Shown one piece after another: positions 34,801-48,096 of a DNA stretch of 64,000 nucleotides. The stretch's first letter is position 1, and every line of letters begins with the position of its first letter. This DNA comes from Hymenolepis diminuta (taxonomy: Eukaryota; Platyhelminthes; Cestoda; Cyclophyllidea; Hymenolepididae). The notes under the pieces were generated by a model that worked only from the letters and a program-made list of their open reading frames with translations, ran no database searches and was not told the DNA's origin. Location of the stretch: NCBI GenBank assembly GCA_900708905.1, contig CAADRB010000028.1:1222978-1286977 (forward strand). Reading direction: 5' to 3'. The position numbers and the translations under genes are program-made.

Positions 34801-37800
34801 AGCATATATTAACTTTTTTTCAGATGAAATAAGATATTAATGCAAAACTGCATAACCTTGAATAGGTTAAGAGGGTCGTTATTCAACAAAATGAAGAATA
34901 CCATTTGAGTATTAATTAATAAAGTCAAATGAGAAAAAATATATGTCAAAATATTAAATTAAATTAAAAGCGCATTATTTTCATTATGGATATCTTATAA
35001 ATTAATCAAGATTAAGCCTTTTTCTATACCAAATTATCTCATCAAAAAGTTAGGAATCATTTAAATACGAGTTTCTAAACCAGATAAATAAGAATAAAAG
35101 TAGGAGTAATCAGATTACGCGAACCAATCAATAGTGAGCAATCATTAAGCGATCGGCAGAGATCGATGTCTCTTAAGACCTGAAAATAAAATCAAACTAA
35201 AATATGAAGACTCCATGAAGGACTACTTTGATTTTAATTTAGTGGAAAAATTGATTTTGAAGTAGTTTTCAAAGAAAGCATTTAAAATTACAGTTATGTT
35301 TACATCAGAGTGTTAAATAAGAGGAGCGAAAAAGAGGACTCTCTGTGAAGCAATTGCGTTTTCATTTTCCACTACTTATCACTTTTCAGACATTTGGAAG
35401 TACACAGAGGCTGAGAAAACGAATGCACAATAACAACAAGCAAACGATAAAAATGCCGTCAATAAATAAAAACACCTAAAGTTTCACACGGCAACAACTG
35501 AAAGTTGATATTGAAGGTCATTCCCTGTTCAAATCGGTCAAGTTTCTAATTAATATCAAGTACAGTTAATTTCCTTTGATCTACGATCTCATCTGTTCGT
35601 GCAACTGAACCAGTTGGAAACTTATTTTATTTATTCCTTAAAATAGACCACTGAAAGTTCTTGAATGTGGTAAGAAGGTGCGACGTATATGGTATGCAGT
35701 GTCGCTTTTTGTATGTTTGAGATAAATAAGTGCTTATTATGGAAATGCATAATTAATTTCGTGACGGAGGTGAATTGCTTGTGTAAGAAGTAGAATGCTC
35801 ATTCTCTACCTATTGCTATAATATCTTATGCGGTAATAAAAACACGCTAATTTATGCAAGTGTCCTACTCCTCTCGCTCAATAGCGTAAGAAGCAAGGCG
35901 GCCACGCCTACATTAAGCCTAATTTTAGTCGACACCCTTAGTTAGATTGTTAGACGATTTTAACCATTTCAGAGAAACATGAAAGAGATAGACTGAATAA
36001 AAATATCCTGCTAGTGTATATTAACAAAGGATCATTTAAGACTTGGTCAGCTCGGATGCATGCTTTCTTTTTCAATCAAACGAATTTACACCTAATTAGA
36101 TCAATCAAATACAGATAATTGCACATCTTCGCTCTTAATAACCAACATATCTAATACAATTTTCATTTACTTGCCCTTAAAGCTAAGCTCAAATAGAATG
36201 CTCTCAAAATCTGTTGAGACAAAAGACCACAAGCCTTGACCACAACCAAATTTATACATAATTCTTAGTTTCATGACGGAAATGTCCTATTTGACGTCCT
36301 TATTTTTCGCTAAGTAGTGCTTATTATGTTTGGATTCATTTTCACGTATGCAAGTACTGAATAAATATTTACATATCCTATCCTGTCCCTCTCCCTGACT
36401 TCTCATAGCGTTAGGAACTGTTAGAATTCCACTATGGTAGAGTCCCTGGATTGGAAACAAACCACTCCCAGAACAATGACTAGTAACCAAAACCTATGAA
36501 CGCCCCCGCTAGAAGTTGCAATCGTAAATCCGAATAATAAAGTAACATAAAGGAATCTAGTAAAGTATCGATTTAAATGAAGATCGTAAGGAACAAAAAT
36601 TGGAAGAACCTATTGTAGGAGGACAAGAAAAGCAATATTAGGAACTGTCCAACTTGTTTCTTATAAATGCGGACATATAATTATTCTGCATTTAATAATA
36701 TTTCATTTGAGGTGAATTTGTCTTCTAATATTTGTTAACTGTACTCGTCATATAACACATTTCATAATTCCGGTAAAAGAATAATTTTTAAACCGGACGC
36801 TGTACACGTACACGTTAGAAGCCGTTAGATCAATGACTCTTCGATCTTGGCCATTTCTGGTCATAAGTGGTATAATGTGAGTTTCTTGTTCCGAGACACC
36901 TTCCTTTTATCTAAGTCAAGTGTTGTGAAAACGTCTCCTAATGGGTTTGAAAAGTGTTCTTTTCTGACTAGAGAGCCACGATTATGCATTCGTTATCATG
37001 CAAATACATCACGTAAGAGCCAATGAGATCTGATCAATAAGATGGGTGATAAGATAAGCGAAGCTGCTGGATACCATCATACCTCCCGTGTTAAGCGTTG
37101 ACAACAGTTTCCTTACTAGGTATAAAAAATTCCATATACAAACTATGCAAACTAAGAGTTTTGGGGCTTTTTAGATGAGAATGATATCACCACCAAAACT
37201 TTAAACTTATACAATTGAGATATATATTTTAAACTGAAAAAAGGAACGATAAATAGTTCTGTCTTCTTCAAGGATACTGATAGTTGCTTCAATTGGTGAA
37301 TTTACCATCTTAGGCTTTCATTTGTTACTTCTGTCTTAGCATTTAGTAACCATAATGAATAAGTTGGATTCAGTATTCCTTAAACAATTCCGATTTTAAA
37401 AATATTATTTACCGATAAGATTTTAAGCACTCACTTTTTATAAATTTTGAAATAAACAAACGACCATGTACTTTTTAATTACAAAAAAGTTCTAAAAACG
37501 AGTTTTAGCTTAAATTACTTACCATATGGTTCTCATTTTCATATCCAATTTGTTCACCAGAACGGGGTCGTCGAACTAGCGGAATATCAGCCGGGTCATT
37601 CCCCTGCTGCGTTGCTTTTGGAAAGGTGGTATAACCATCATAATCCGTCATATTTCCCCTCACATGAGTTCCAGAAGGATCAGAGGTTGTACAACAAGGA
37701 TCCTCCCTCTGTCGTGTATCGATTGAAAAAACAGGTCGTCTTTTTGGAAGACACGTTTCAACTTCCGTAAGGAAATTGGAAGACGGTTTCAACTTGGATG

Positions 37801-40800
37801 GATGAGACGAATTTTGAATTTGTGTGTGTTCTCTAGCGTATGCATTGAAATCAACAGGGGACGGTGTTCTCCGAAGATCTGAAGGAACTGGACGGACGTT
37901 AGTTAAGATGACGGACTTGTTAGAGTCTCTGGAAGGGTTTGGAAGGAGATCGACTTTGTAGGAATTATCCTCATCGTCAAAGGATCCAGAAGATCGCCTT
38001 CGAGGAAGTGAGAAACAGCTTGAGTCTTTGTTATCACATTTACGTGTTCTGTATTAAGAAAATAGGTTAATATTCTGATCCTTAATCCAGTCATCCAATT
38101 TGCAGAAAATAACCTTAACGAAGTAAAAATGAGTTCAACTTTTATAATCATTGGACTGCACTTTCTACTTTCGACAACCCCATTCAATCCCATTTAGAAA
38201 TATGAATATTAAACAGTGTTTAATCATAAATGATTTCAGTATGCTTTAAAGATAGGACAAGGAGAAACAAAATTGTTCACTTTATAAAACGCACTTCTGG
38301 TAATAAAATATTTTTCTTTTTTAAGACCTTGCCATTTTTAGTCGCCATGGATGGAGTGGACAGTTTGACATTTTAGTCAGCTTACTTTTTCTTATCTTCA
38401 AATTTAACGATCGTATTAACATTAAATAATGTATGACAAACTATATTTTATAGTAAGGTTATCACTATTACTAAGTTATTAGAGTTCACCTTTACTGAAT
38501 CTCAGAGAGCATTGCAGTGTTAAAACCATCTCTATTAGTTTCATTTACCTGCACTTAACTGTACGGAGAATTGAGGTTACATATCCGACTACTCAATTAA
38601 ATCAACTGGCTATCAAGCTCTGGGTATCCTGGACAGGAATTGAATTATAACATTTACAAATGAGGACGTTAAGTGATAAACAATATTTTTTCTAAAATAT
38701 TGACTTCACTATCTACTTCTTGTTGATTCCCTTCTCCATTTATTCCTTATTGGACTTCTTTGCTGCTCCATTTTCAGGTGTTTCCTACGATTAAAATGTG
38801 CTAAATTTTTATTTTATATCAGCATGGACAACAAAAATAATTGTTATTTTGTAACTTGTTGCTAATAAAATCAATCGATCAATAAATGATTTCAAAAATT
38901 ATAAATTTAAAAGCGGCAAATCAATTTCATCAAATCAAATCAAAGGTGCATTAATCATTATTAACGAAGAAAATTCAGCAAATTCGATTTATGATTAGTT
39001 CAGTAATTGGTAAGAGAAAATCGAGCAGAGTTAAGCAAGCAGATCGAAACCGCGTAATTCGATACAGAAAAACATAGACATCGCATAAGTCACACGCAGT
39101 GTTTTGAGTTCTTTGTTGTCACAACTTACCTAAGAAAACTAGGAAATGTTATGAAGCAAAGAAAAAAGAGAAATTAGAGTGTAAATGTTGAAAAAACATT
39201 TATCTTCTATAATGCCATAAAACCGAAGAATATCAAATCTACGGAAAAGTGACTAGACTCAAAGCAAGTTTCGAATAGCAGGCTAATTTCCAAAGGCCAA
39301 TTGATAAGAAAATTATGGGAAGAGGAATGAGACAAAAAAACCAGATGGAGCTTAAATCGCGATAGGCAGGAGACGGGGAAATTAAGATTACCGTAAACGC
39401 AGGTAAGAGAATAGTCACTATTTTTCCTGGTTCCATCGCGATTGAAAGATATTAGACCATTTATTCAAATTACGATCCTCTATAATATGTACTCTTTACT
39501 ACTCTTATAGAAACCTGAATGGTGAGTAAAATCCAAAAACCATTTCTTAAAATAAGTGAAAAGCTTTATTTATTTTGAGGATTTAGATTTTATAAAAATC
39601 GAAGCCCTTTTTTAGAAACAAGCGCTTACGAGTACGAGTTAAGCTGGGACGGGGTACATAGAGTCGCATGAAACCATCCCTTTGTGGGAATGATTATTCC
39701 ATTTTTCGGAAAATAATAGCCGATTTTGGACTCTAATGGAGAAATGATCAAATGCATTACCGTCTAATCCCGTAATTATAAGTCTTCCAGTGTTGTTTTT
39801 TTGCATTTCTCTTTCTGGCTCAAAATAATTCACAAAACTTGTATTTAACAAAATTACCAGATTAGATATTCTAATATTCACTCGATTTCGAGCAAATAGC
39901 TCCGCTGTACTGTAATTTCAATTATAATTCCCATATACCCCATGGTTTTAAGCTATTATGTTAGGATATTTCCAATAAATTAGCGCCTACCTTATTGCAA
40001 ATGTTAGGAGAAAGCTCAATCGATTATTTTCAAGGCGACTGATTCGAATTTACAGGTTTTATCCACCTTTCAATATTTATTGATTATTGACTTTTCATAC
40101 TCGTGTCTGTCGTCTGCTAATCAAGAAGCCAATATACCTTCATCTATATTGGAAGCTACAGAACTTCTGCCATCTCCTTTGTTAATCTTCTAGAGTCACC
40201 CATAACTGTTGCTTTATCTCAATAAAAAGTCAACAATACTACGATGATAGCCCTATATACAGCAGCGGGGACTTATATTTGTCATAATAACAACATCAAA
40301 TAGCAAAAGTGGAAAACTCACTCCATAAAATCTTCAAAAGCTTTATGTTGCGATGCCGCCGCCGTGGCATTGGAATCAATTGATGGAGAATTGGATTTGA
40401 CAATAGAGAGTAAAGGAGCTGGATGCGGTACCTGTCGGGGAGATCGGTCTTCCCCTACAATTTTCCGGCAATCAGTTGGGGGTGCGATCTTGGGCCGTCG
40501 TGTGGGCACTGGTAGGTTGGTAACATCAGGGGAGTACTTGTGGGGTACCGGAGGAGGAGCCTGGTCATTTGAGGACGTGGAGATAGGTTTACTTATTGCT
40601 GCTCGAAAGCTGTGGTTGTGTGATCTTGATCTTGAAGGCCCTTGGGATGAAGCTTGATCTGTTTGCGCACCGTTTTCATCAACTAAAACACCAAGATCAC
40701 AATCGATTTATTGCCTTAAAAAACATGTAACTCTTTAATAAATCTACATGCTAACAGTTATATAAAACTAACAAAATAAGATGATTTGCCTGCCTAAAAT

Positions 40801-43800
40801 CAACATACAATGGGAGTTGATGAGATGTATAATTAAGGAATTGTCCAGAAAATATTAAATTTCTAATACCTACCTTAAGACTAAATTATTTTGTCCAAAA
40901 AGCTCTCAGCTGTTGGCTGGTACTAATTTTAGATTTGTGATTGGTCAACAAAGTCTCCCCAATCAAATCGATATTCTCAATAATCAATCAGTTGCATATT
41001 CTAACAGAAGTATTTTAGCTATAATTTTAACACATTGAATTTGTTTCAATTTTTCAGAGTGCATAATAGTAGAAGATGCAGCACACATTGCCAATAGCAC
41101 CGTAAAATTTGTGAGGTCATTTTAAGGTTGCGTGTCACACATGCCTATCAGAATCGCATACTGAAACTCCTAATATTAACTTGTCACATGGATTTGGATT
41201 CAACCCACGTATTTCATCACCAATAAAATAAACGAAGTAGAAACCTAATTTAATACTTTGGTAGTAAAATAACATTTTATGAATCATTAACCGATCGTAA
41301 ATACAGCAATTAGTTATCAAATTTCTTGGGAAAACAAGTTAATTAGTTTGTGCATTTTCCTAACTCAAAATCTAAACCAGATAATTTTAGATGTTATTGT
41401 TAATTCAATTTCGATACATTTTAGCAATAACAAAATTAAAATCAATTTTTCAGTGATTAATAGGTAATATGATCTTCAAACCGACCAATAGGGCTTGCAA
41501 TTGATGAAATCTGTGGGCTGCAATTACATTTGATAGGAACTTTTCACGGCGATCGGATAGTAGCTAAACACCCAGTTTAAAAGGAGAATATAAACTAATA
41601 TTATTTCAGTGTAACAACCATTTTGAGCTGAATAGAGCAACGTGTTTTGCGGGGTGACGCCCCATTCTTTGCATAGGCGCACACACGACCAATTGAATGT
41701 CGTCCGTAGACAACTTTTCTATTTCCCCTCACCATTGCGAGCTTTAACTCATCGAAATTGAACTTGGTTACATGTTGTACGTGTGTTTGTTTATAGATGC
41801 GTGCTGACACTAGAAAACAGCAAACGTGCACGAAAACTGCCAAAATGAGCAAACTAGTATCACCTTAGCAACCGACCAAATGTACTCACCTTGGTGCCAA
41901 GGGATTTGTGCCAACCTAAAGTTATTTTGAAAAGATTAAACAGAAGAACAGTATTTTTAAAATCGTTCACCTTATCCAAATGCTTAAATTGAACAGTAGA
42001 AATGAGAATAGTAACGTGGTTGAAAAAAGGCGTTCCAAAACGCGCGTGTGAGCATTTGAGGATTTGTGATTTGTTCATAAGCGTAAAATCCACCCATTTT
42101 GGGTTAGATTTGAACAAAATTTATGCATGTATGATAACAGCAAAATGAAACTTAAATTCAACAAAGTGCAATGGTTATTTTAAACTTACTAATTTAACAT
42201 TATTGAAAGCGCTTCAGCTTTAAAAAATGATTGATCGGTCCATGCGGATTACATATAAATAACAAACACCCCACAATCGCAAAAAAAAACGATAGAAATT
42301 AAGCCAGTGCTGACGCCCTGTTACATCAACGATTTTTTATTAGTTCTCGTGATTTGGGAGGGAAATGTTACAGGGGTGTGCGATAGAAGTGGATCCAAAG
42401 GTCGTGTTTTTAAGAAAACATAGGGTTTCGAGGCCCTACCTCTCTCATGATTTCTCACACTCAAACAGCGAAAACTCAAAAGGCACACTCTGTGTCGTAA
42501 CCTAACATGTTGTGAGCGTGCTGTAAGATAGATGACTAAGCCAACACCTCGTTTTTAATGAGGCCACGCAGTAGGCTTGCTACTCTTGCTTTAGGATCTC
42601 GCAAACATTGAACAAATTAATTCGTTTTTTTATCAATCAAAGCTAATCCTTTTAGCTTCGTTTTCCCACAAATATCTCAATTAATTTTCTCCCAAAGCTG
42701 ACAATTAGGCCAACCGATTTTTTCAGGAGCTTGCGTATAGCCAGATAGCTAATTTACTGGTCGATATATCTAATAATACTAATTTAGTTGGATTAAATTA
42801 ATAAGTAATTGCAAAGTTGGAAAGGCGGGGGAGTGGATAAATTCGTCATATTTCTGTAGGTCTAGGAAGATGAAAAATGATTCACAATTTTCTTTTCTGA
42901 TCTTATAGCCAAGTCTAGTAATAATATTTAGGTGACGCATAAGTTTAAGGCCACGAAAGTAACAGGAGACAAAATGAGTATACTTCAAAGCTTGTGTATC
43001 ATAATAAGAAAACTTTAAAATTGCATATCAGTGAGAATGAGTTGGTTTTAAAGTTTCCGAAACTTACTTTCATCAGTCCGTAAAATGTCGTTATTACTTT
43101 TCTCAGCCATTTCTAGGAGCGTAATAGGTTCTTTTGAAGCAGTGGGGGATTCTTTTGGTTCTGAGGCCTCCGACGAAGATTGTGCACTGTGAACAGGCTT
43201 AATTGGGCCTGACGCACGGCCCTGCTTAGAACGTCGAATTTGACGGATTTTTCGAGATGCTGGCATTGTGGAATAAAGCCGAGCTGATTAAAACGATAGG
43301 AAAAGATAGTATTAAATAGATATTTTACTTAGCCAATCAGTTCCTCTGAGTGTTTAAACTGAAAAAAATAATTACCATTAGTATTAATAAACTTGAACCT
43401 TCTACAGAAATTTTCATCAAATAGGTTCAGAATAGAGTTTCATCATTTTGTTTTTACTGTAGTTAAGTCTAATCGAAGTTTGCCTAATAAAAGCATCACT
43501 TACTGGCTTTTAAATATACAAAAAACCATCACACTCAAATAAGTTTATTAAACCAATCTCTATTCCATACGAGAAAGCCTTGTTTAATAAATTCAATTTA
43601 AAATTGAAAAAAAAGAGCAGCCGATTAAGTATTAATCAATTAAATGAAATTACCTCAAGCAAAAAAACTAAATTACATTACCTTTTTTATTATGCAAGGA
43701 TCTAGAGTTGTAACTCAGGGAAAATTTATTTAAAAATAATTGAGTAAATATAGTCAGGTATTTTTCTATCTTGTTGTCAAGATTGTAAAGACGATTGCCA

Positions 43801-46800
43801 ATTTCAAAAACAAGTATATGATGAAGAAGTTTCATTCGATTATCTTACGTATGTCAAATCAAAAACCTCATACTATAATTTTCATAATATTTTGAGATAT
43901 TGGCATTAAAGTGACATGGAGGAATATTCATCAGAGGAATCTTAATAAATGAATCCTTTCTGACGCCAAATGATTGGAATACACTGACCATGATCCCATC
44001 AACAATAAACTCTCATCTCAATTTGCCTATCGGTTTTCCCCCAGGAAACTACCTACCGTATATACTTTGTTCTGCTCATGACTCATCCTTCTTCCTCAAG
44101 CCCCTTATTACTTTGTCTTTGTTATCAAATATCATTCCTTTCAAACTGACCATTTTCCAGTTTAAAAGTTAGAAGACTGGTGTCTTCTATTTTTTCCTCT
44201 CTGTTGTCTAATAATAGTATCCAGTCACAGTTTATTCTTTAATCTTGTAACGACGCTTGTAGGGATTTGGAGGGACAATGATTTTGAAATCTGTCTTTAT
44301 CCTAGGGTGCAGCCTCATGCAGACGACGTCCAAAATGATTGCTAATTTCTACTGAACGGAGTCATTATCATTTTCACTAAAATTTCTAGCTTAAACTGAC
44401 AAACCATCCTTAAGATACACATTAAAGATAAAGGCCATCACATAATCGTCTAAGTTATGAGGAGACAATCATGGAGATAGGTATTCTAATGTTACGATGT
44501 GCAAGTCGATATCTTGACTAGAAGAAGGAAAGCAACGTTCTCGTTGGTATGGTGAAAACTTATTGCAATAATTATGAAAATGTACAGAGTATACAATGAT
44601 TCAGTCGATTCATATAAAAATTATGATTTTAATTATTATTTCAATTAAAACTGAAGAGAGTATGAAGTAAAACATTAGCCTTATCAAAAAAATATTTAAT
44701 AATTATCATAATTATTCTTTTGCCCTGACACTTAATTTGGCATGTCATTTCTGAAGAAATCGGCATCTAGATAAATTTCTCATTCACAGCATACAAGTTC
44801 AAGAATAGAATCACATAACTAGCCATTTATGTAAAGAAAACTATAATATTACATAGCAGCATAACTTACACTGATCATCGCTCATGTTTCGATGCGGCAA
44901 AACATTCTCATTGAATATAGAAAAGTTCGTAGCATTCATGTGGGCATGTCGCTTCTCCGAAACACTCCTACGTCCCACACCGTCCCTTGTAAAGGCGGAT
45001 TGACAACGTACGGGAGAATCAGACGGCGATCGACTTTCACGATCTCTCCTGGATCGACCTCGTGAATCCAGAGAGGGAGTTCGAGCCATTCTTCTCGGTG
45101 AAAGATCAGATGAATTGTCGTCTTCATCACTCCCATCCTTAACCTTCACTTTTCGGCCTGAGTCTCGGCTAAATTTATGCAGGTTTTGCACCGACATCCA
45201 AAAAGTGAAAAATGAAATTCAATTAAATTGTTACTTACTTTTTTTGGGTTAGCATTTTATCAAGAGTAGTCTCAGTTGTGGATCGAAGAATGGACTTGGT
45301 TTTCGGAGCTGAGTCGTGTTTTTCGTACCGGTGGAAGAATCGGGTGACTGTGAGTTTCAGAAAAACTTGCTTTTCCCGATTAACCATTTTGACTTGAGCT
45401 TTTCGGAGGGAAGATTTGAGTTGGGTGGAGATTTTCTGCCCAAAAAGGCGAAAATCAAAGTACGTTACATCATTCTCCACAGGACTTTAAAAATCATGAA
45501 AGACTTATACGATTCAATAAGGTCATTATTTCAAGATATATAATGGAAATTCCGCAGCTATGCTTCGAAAATTTTTAATGGAGCGATAATTTCACTTAGT
45601 TAACGTTGAATTCAAGCCGGACCCGTTCGCATTCCATTGTTTCTTGTAATATTCCATTAACATATTCAACAAAATATGACACAATGGCTTTTAAAACAAT
45701 GTGTTAAATGCGTAGAAAAAAACCAAATCGATTCCACTGTTAAGATTTGAAGGACCGTTTACGGCATATCCTTACGAAGGATTAACACTGTTGTGCCTGC
45801 AGAGTTTACTTGATTCCAAGTAAATTTAGTGATAACTGACATTTCGAAAGAAATGTGAGGAACTGTATGTAAAATGTTCAAAAGAAATTTTAACAGTTTG
45901 AAATATGTCAAATATTTAAAACCTTACCTCAGGGGAGGCTCCAACAACACTGTGTCCATTTACGGCGATCAGCCGATCCCCAGGCCGAAGATTTCCTTTA
46001 CTAGCTGGACCGTCAGACACAATCAATTTGACAAAGAAACCAGAGAGGTTTTCCTCCAAATTATCCGTATCTCCAACCATTGAACCATCATCTTCGTCTG
46101 ACCCGATGTACTCTGAGTACGCATGAATTATCCTCGGCTCATTCCATGCCTCAAATCGAATTCCAAGACTTGATGACCCGGAATTAGGATGGGGTACGGG
46201 GATTTTGATTACCATCTTCTGACAAATTGGCTAAAAATAAAAAATAATATTGCATGATTAGAAATACAACCAATGTAAAAATATAATAAATACTCCAATA
46301 GATTAAATGAATACATATTTAAAACAAACGAAATATTTTTTTATGAATACATTTAATAAATAAGTAACTTAGTTGGGACTTACAGGTTCGAAAGCAAGAT
46401 CAGGCGTAGAATGGGAAGCATGTCTAGAAAGATCTGTGGGAAAATCTACTGGACTTGTTGTTGAGGTGGGAGTTGTCGTTACCACGGCTTCTTGTCGGGA
46501 GAATACTAAGGTCGCTTTCTCTCCAACTGGAATTGATCGAAGTTCGGTCATTGCGTCTTTAAATGTAGTTACTTGGGTTCCGTTAACAGATAGCAATCGA
46601 TCACCAAACTAGAATGAGTGAATAATAAGACGGAATAAGATTAAAATACAACTACTATACGCAATTAAAAGTAGGATGTTTTACCTGGACCCGACCGTCG
46701 TGAATTGCAGCCCCATTCGGCATAATTCGCTCAACGAAAATGGGTTCCATGCCATCTGAATTAACACAAGTATCTCGCGTGGCAAACGATATTCCAAAAC

Positions 46801-48090
46801 CACCGTCAGCCAGCTTGTGAAGATCAACGGTGACACATTGGCCAATTAAACGGGTGTTGAATGCATTCAGGTTCTAAAAGAATCGTTATGGATAAGTAGA
46901 AATGACAGGGCACTATGCACCTGTTTAAAGAAAATTTTGAGTTAGATGTGTGGGACTTAATAGATTGTAATTATCTAAAATTGCTTTCACTTAAGCTCTA
47001 ATGTACAAATAGAATCAAAATGCCATTTACTAGATACAAACAAAGGAGAAAGCGGATGAACTATTGTGCATAAGTTCAGTTAAAGACTGCCGTCAGCTAA
47101 AGAAATATGTACGGTTTGGTGATAATACTTGCCTATTTTTATCTTACAAAGGATAAAAAAGGTAGGCAAGTATTGATTAAAGTATTGCCAGGGCGAAATT
47201 ATATTAAAGATGTTAACTTATCTAAAACGTTACCTTTATGTAGGAAACCGGAGACATTGACGTACTACTGGAAGGTCGAGTTGCGTTTTCGTCGTCTAGA
47301 AGAAATCATTACTATTTACTTAAAAAAATGAACAGAAAGAAGAATTATTTCGTCACTTACGAGAAATGGGACTGGGAAATGGAACGGAGAAATCTTGTTG
47401 TTTTAGCACTGAAATAAAGCTAACTTGAGATTTCGAAAACGCATCAATCAGAATGGCCAGAAGTCTAAAACAAGCCGTAAACAAACCATTAATATGAATA
47501 TTATTAAGAATATACCTTTCCAAAGTATCACCTACTCAATGCTTGATTTACTCATAAAATTTTCCTCATTAACTTTCACGATCACTTCGTCCTTTCGGAG
47601 TGGAACTTGATTTTGCGCAGAAAAGTCAGAGGAAGTTATTCGAAGACCCCAATACCTTCTAAAGTTGTATAAAAAGTTTATGGGTGATCCGTCCCGATAA
47701 AAATAAAAACTTTCTGTATATAGACACTTACTTCATCACTCTGTCAACCACCCCTTGAAAGAGAAACCCAGATTGTTCAAGACTAAAGGGCCCTTTGCAA
47801 GAAACTTGCCTAGCTCTTTTAAGTAGACTCTCATCGTATTCCAAATTCAGATCATCATTTGAAATTATAGTAATTCTGTTTTTTCGGGGCCATGTTATTG
47901 AAGATTCTGCTATTTCTGACTCTACTCGATCAGCTGCTTCCATCCATGCATAACTTGTGGTTCCCAAAGAGGCCCGGGCAGCAGAAGCTCGAGAGAACGA
48001 GGATCCGGTTTTCTGTTTAGATGAACGTAAATCCCGAGGACGCATGATTGAATTTTGAGGAACGGATAGATTTTCTCCCATGCGTTCCAT
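28855..48090 (-). CDS. PARD3: Par-3 cell-polarity scaffold (15 exons)
   Basis: Par-3 nucleates the PAR-3/PAR-6/aPKC complex at cell junctions and the apical cortex. Exons in coding order (minus): 48090-47732, 47658-47552, 47408-47361, 47295-47234, 46873-46685, 46608-46384, 46218-45928, 45435-45239, 45168-44870, 43283-43068, 40682-40322, 38048-37523, 34151-33900, 29294-29101 and 28945-28855. All phases agree and the total is 1,138 residues. PDZ1 (about 80-160) is degenerate but keeps LRKDEVIVKVNEENF. PDZ2 is about 197-295 (GFGISFATRD, GAAIHDGRV, FGDRLLSVNG). PDZ3 is about 335-460 (PASKGNLRPGDRLIAVNG). GRRSVSEKR (558-566) matches the mammalian GRQSMSEKR region that binds 14-3-3. HSFRAAISK (Ser689) matches the CR3 SFRAAI site phosphorylated by aPKC. 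The N-terminal self-association domain was not found. The tail is Ser/Pro-rich and ends HLVL. Confidence 0.92.
29097..29294 (-). CDS. PARD3: PARD3 penultimate exon, alternative read-through end
   Basis: Starts after the acceptor TTGTTCATATAG in phase 0, matching the previous exon. At 29101 it meets a perfect donor (AGGCC|GTAAGT). If spliced there, the frame joins the exon at 28945-28855 and adds 30 codons including the stop. If not spliced, the frame ends in TAA two codons further on, after VIIRP. Both ends are open, so the gene may make two C-termini. I prefer the spliced form because of the donor strength. Confidence 0.6.
   Translation of the reverse strand, partial: APNCEPFPMYLPLLPPRSVPRLDLTHVVHENRSRRRNNQSEPPYQTLPSLNMRQSKVQTTVIIRP
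30820..32112 (+). mobile_element. Mariner (Tc1/mariner superfamily) element, inactive
   Basis: A 1,293-bp element flanked by TA at 30818-30819 and 32113-32114. Terminal inverted repeats start TSAGGTTRTAACAGAAG at both ends and continue through TTCTGT. The plus strand encodes a mariner transposase: an N-terminal helix-turn-helix part (RRILLFEFHKENTG, VNEKICGRWFSHFK) with several in-frame stops, the first catalytic motif DSDEKWW at about 31468, the second HHDNARPHTS at about 31737, and the third region HHPSYSPDLAPTHFHLF. The third catalytic Asp, 34 residues after the second, is His (CAT). A 145-base run of N (31489-31633) covers the core. The element lies antisense in the PARD3 intron between exons 13 and 14. 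Stops and the lost Asp mean it cannot move on its own. Confidence 0.93.
31489..31633. other. Assembly gap inside the mariner element
   Basis: 145 unknown bases within the transposase region. High copy number of the element would explain failed assembly here. Confidence 0.95.
33290..33505 (+). repeat. tRNA-derived SINE C, copy in PARD3 intron
   Basis: Aligns with 34300-34530 on the same strand. Order: GCGAGCCAGCGGCAC (A-box region, decayed), AAGATCGATACTTATCGATG (B-box region), AATTCTGATCAACAGGAAAG, CATGAGGATGGCTTAAGGAT, ACCTTTCC and GAACTTGGAAAGTT at the end. Confidence 0.65.
34300..34530 (+). repeat. tRNA-derived SINE C, best preserved 5' end
   Basis: Begins GAGCCGGTGGCTCAGTGGCA, where TGGCTCAGTGG is a good pol III A box. 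About 30 nt later GGTCGATCCTC stands at the B-box position, so the head is tRNA-like. The body (GGTTAATTCTGGTCAAAAAG, CATAAGAGTGGCTCCACTAT, CC) matches the copies at 33.3 and 21.5 kb. An 83-codon open frame running into it (34179-34430) is not a gene. Confidence 0.7.
34531..37522. other. PARD3 intron sequence without recognised content
   Basis: About 3 kb of AT-rich intron between PARD3 exons 12 and 13. I see no repeat shared with the rest of the window and no plausible exon. Confidence 0.6.
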
Positions 48091-48096
48091 AATACA

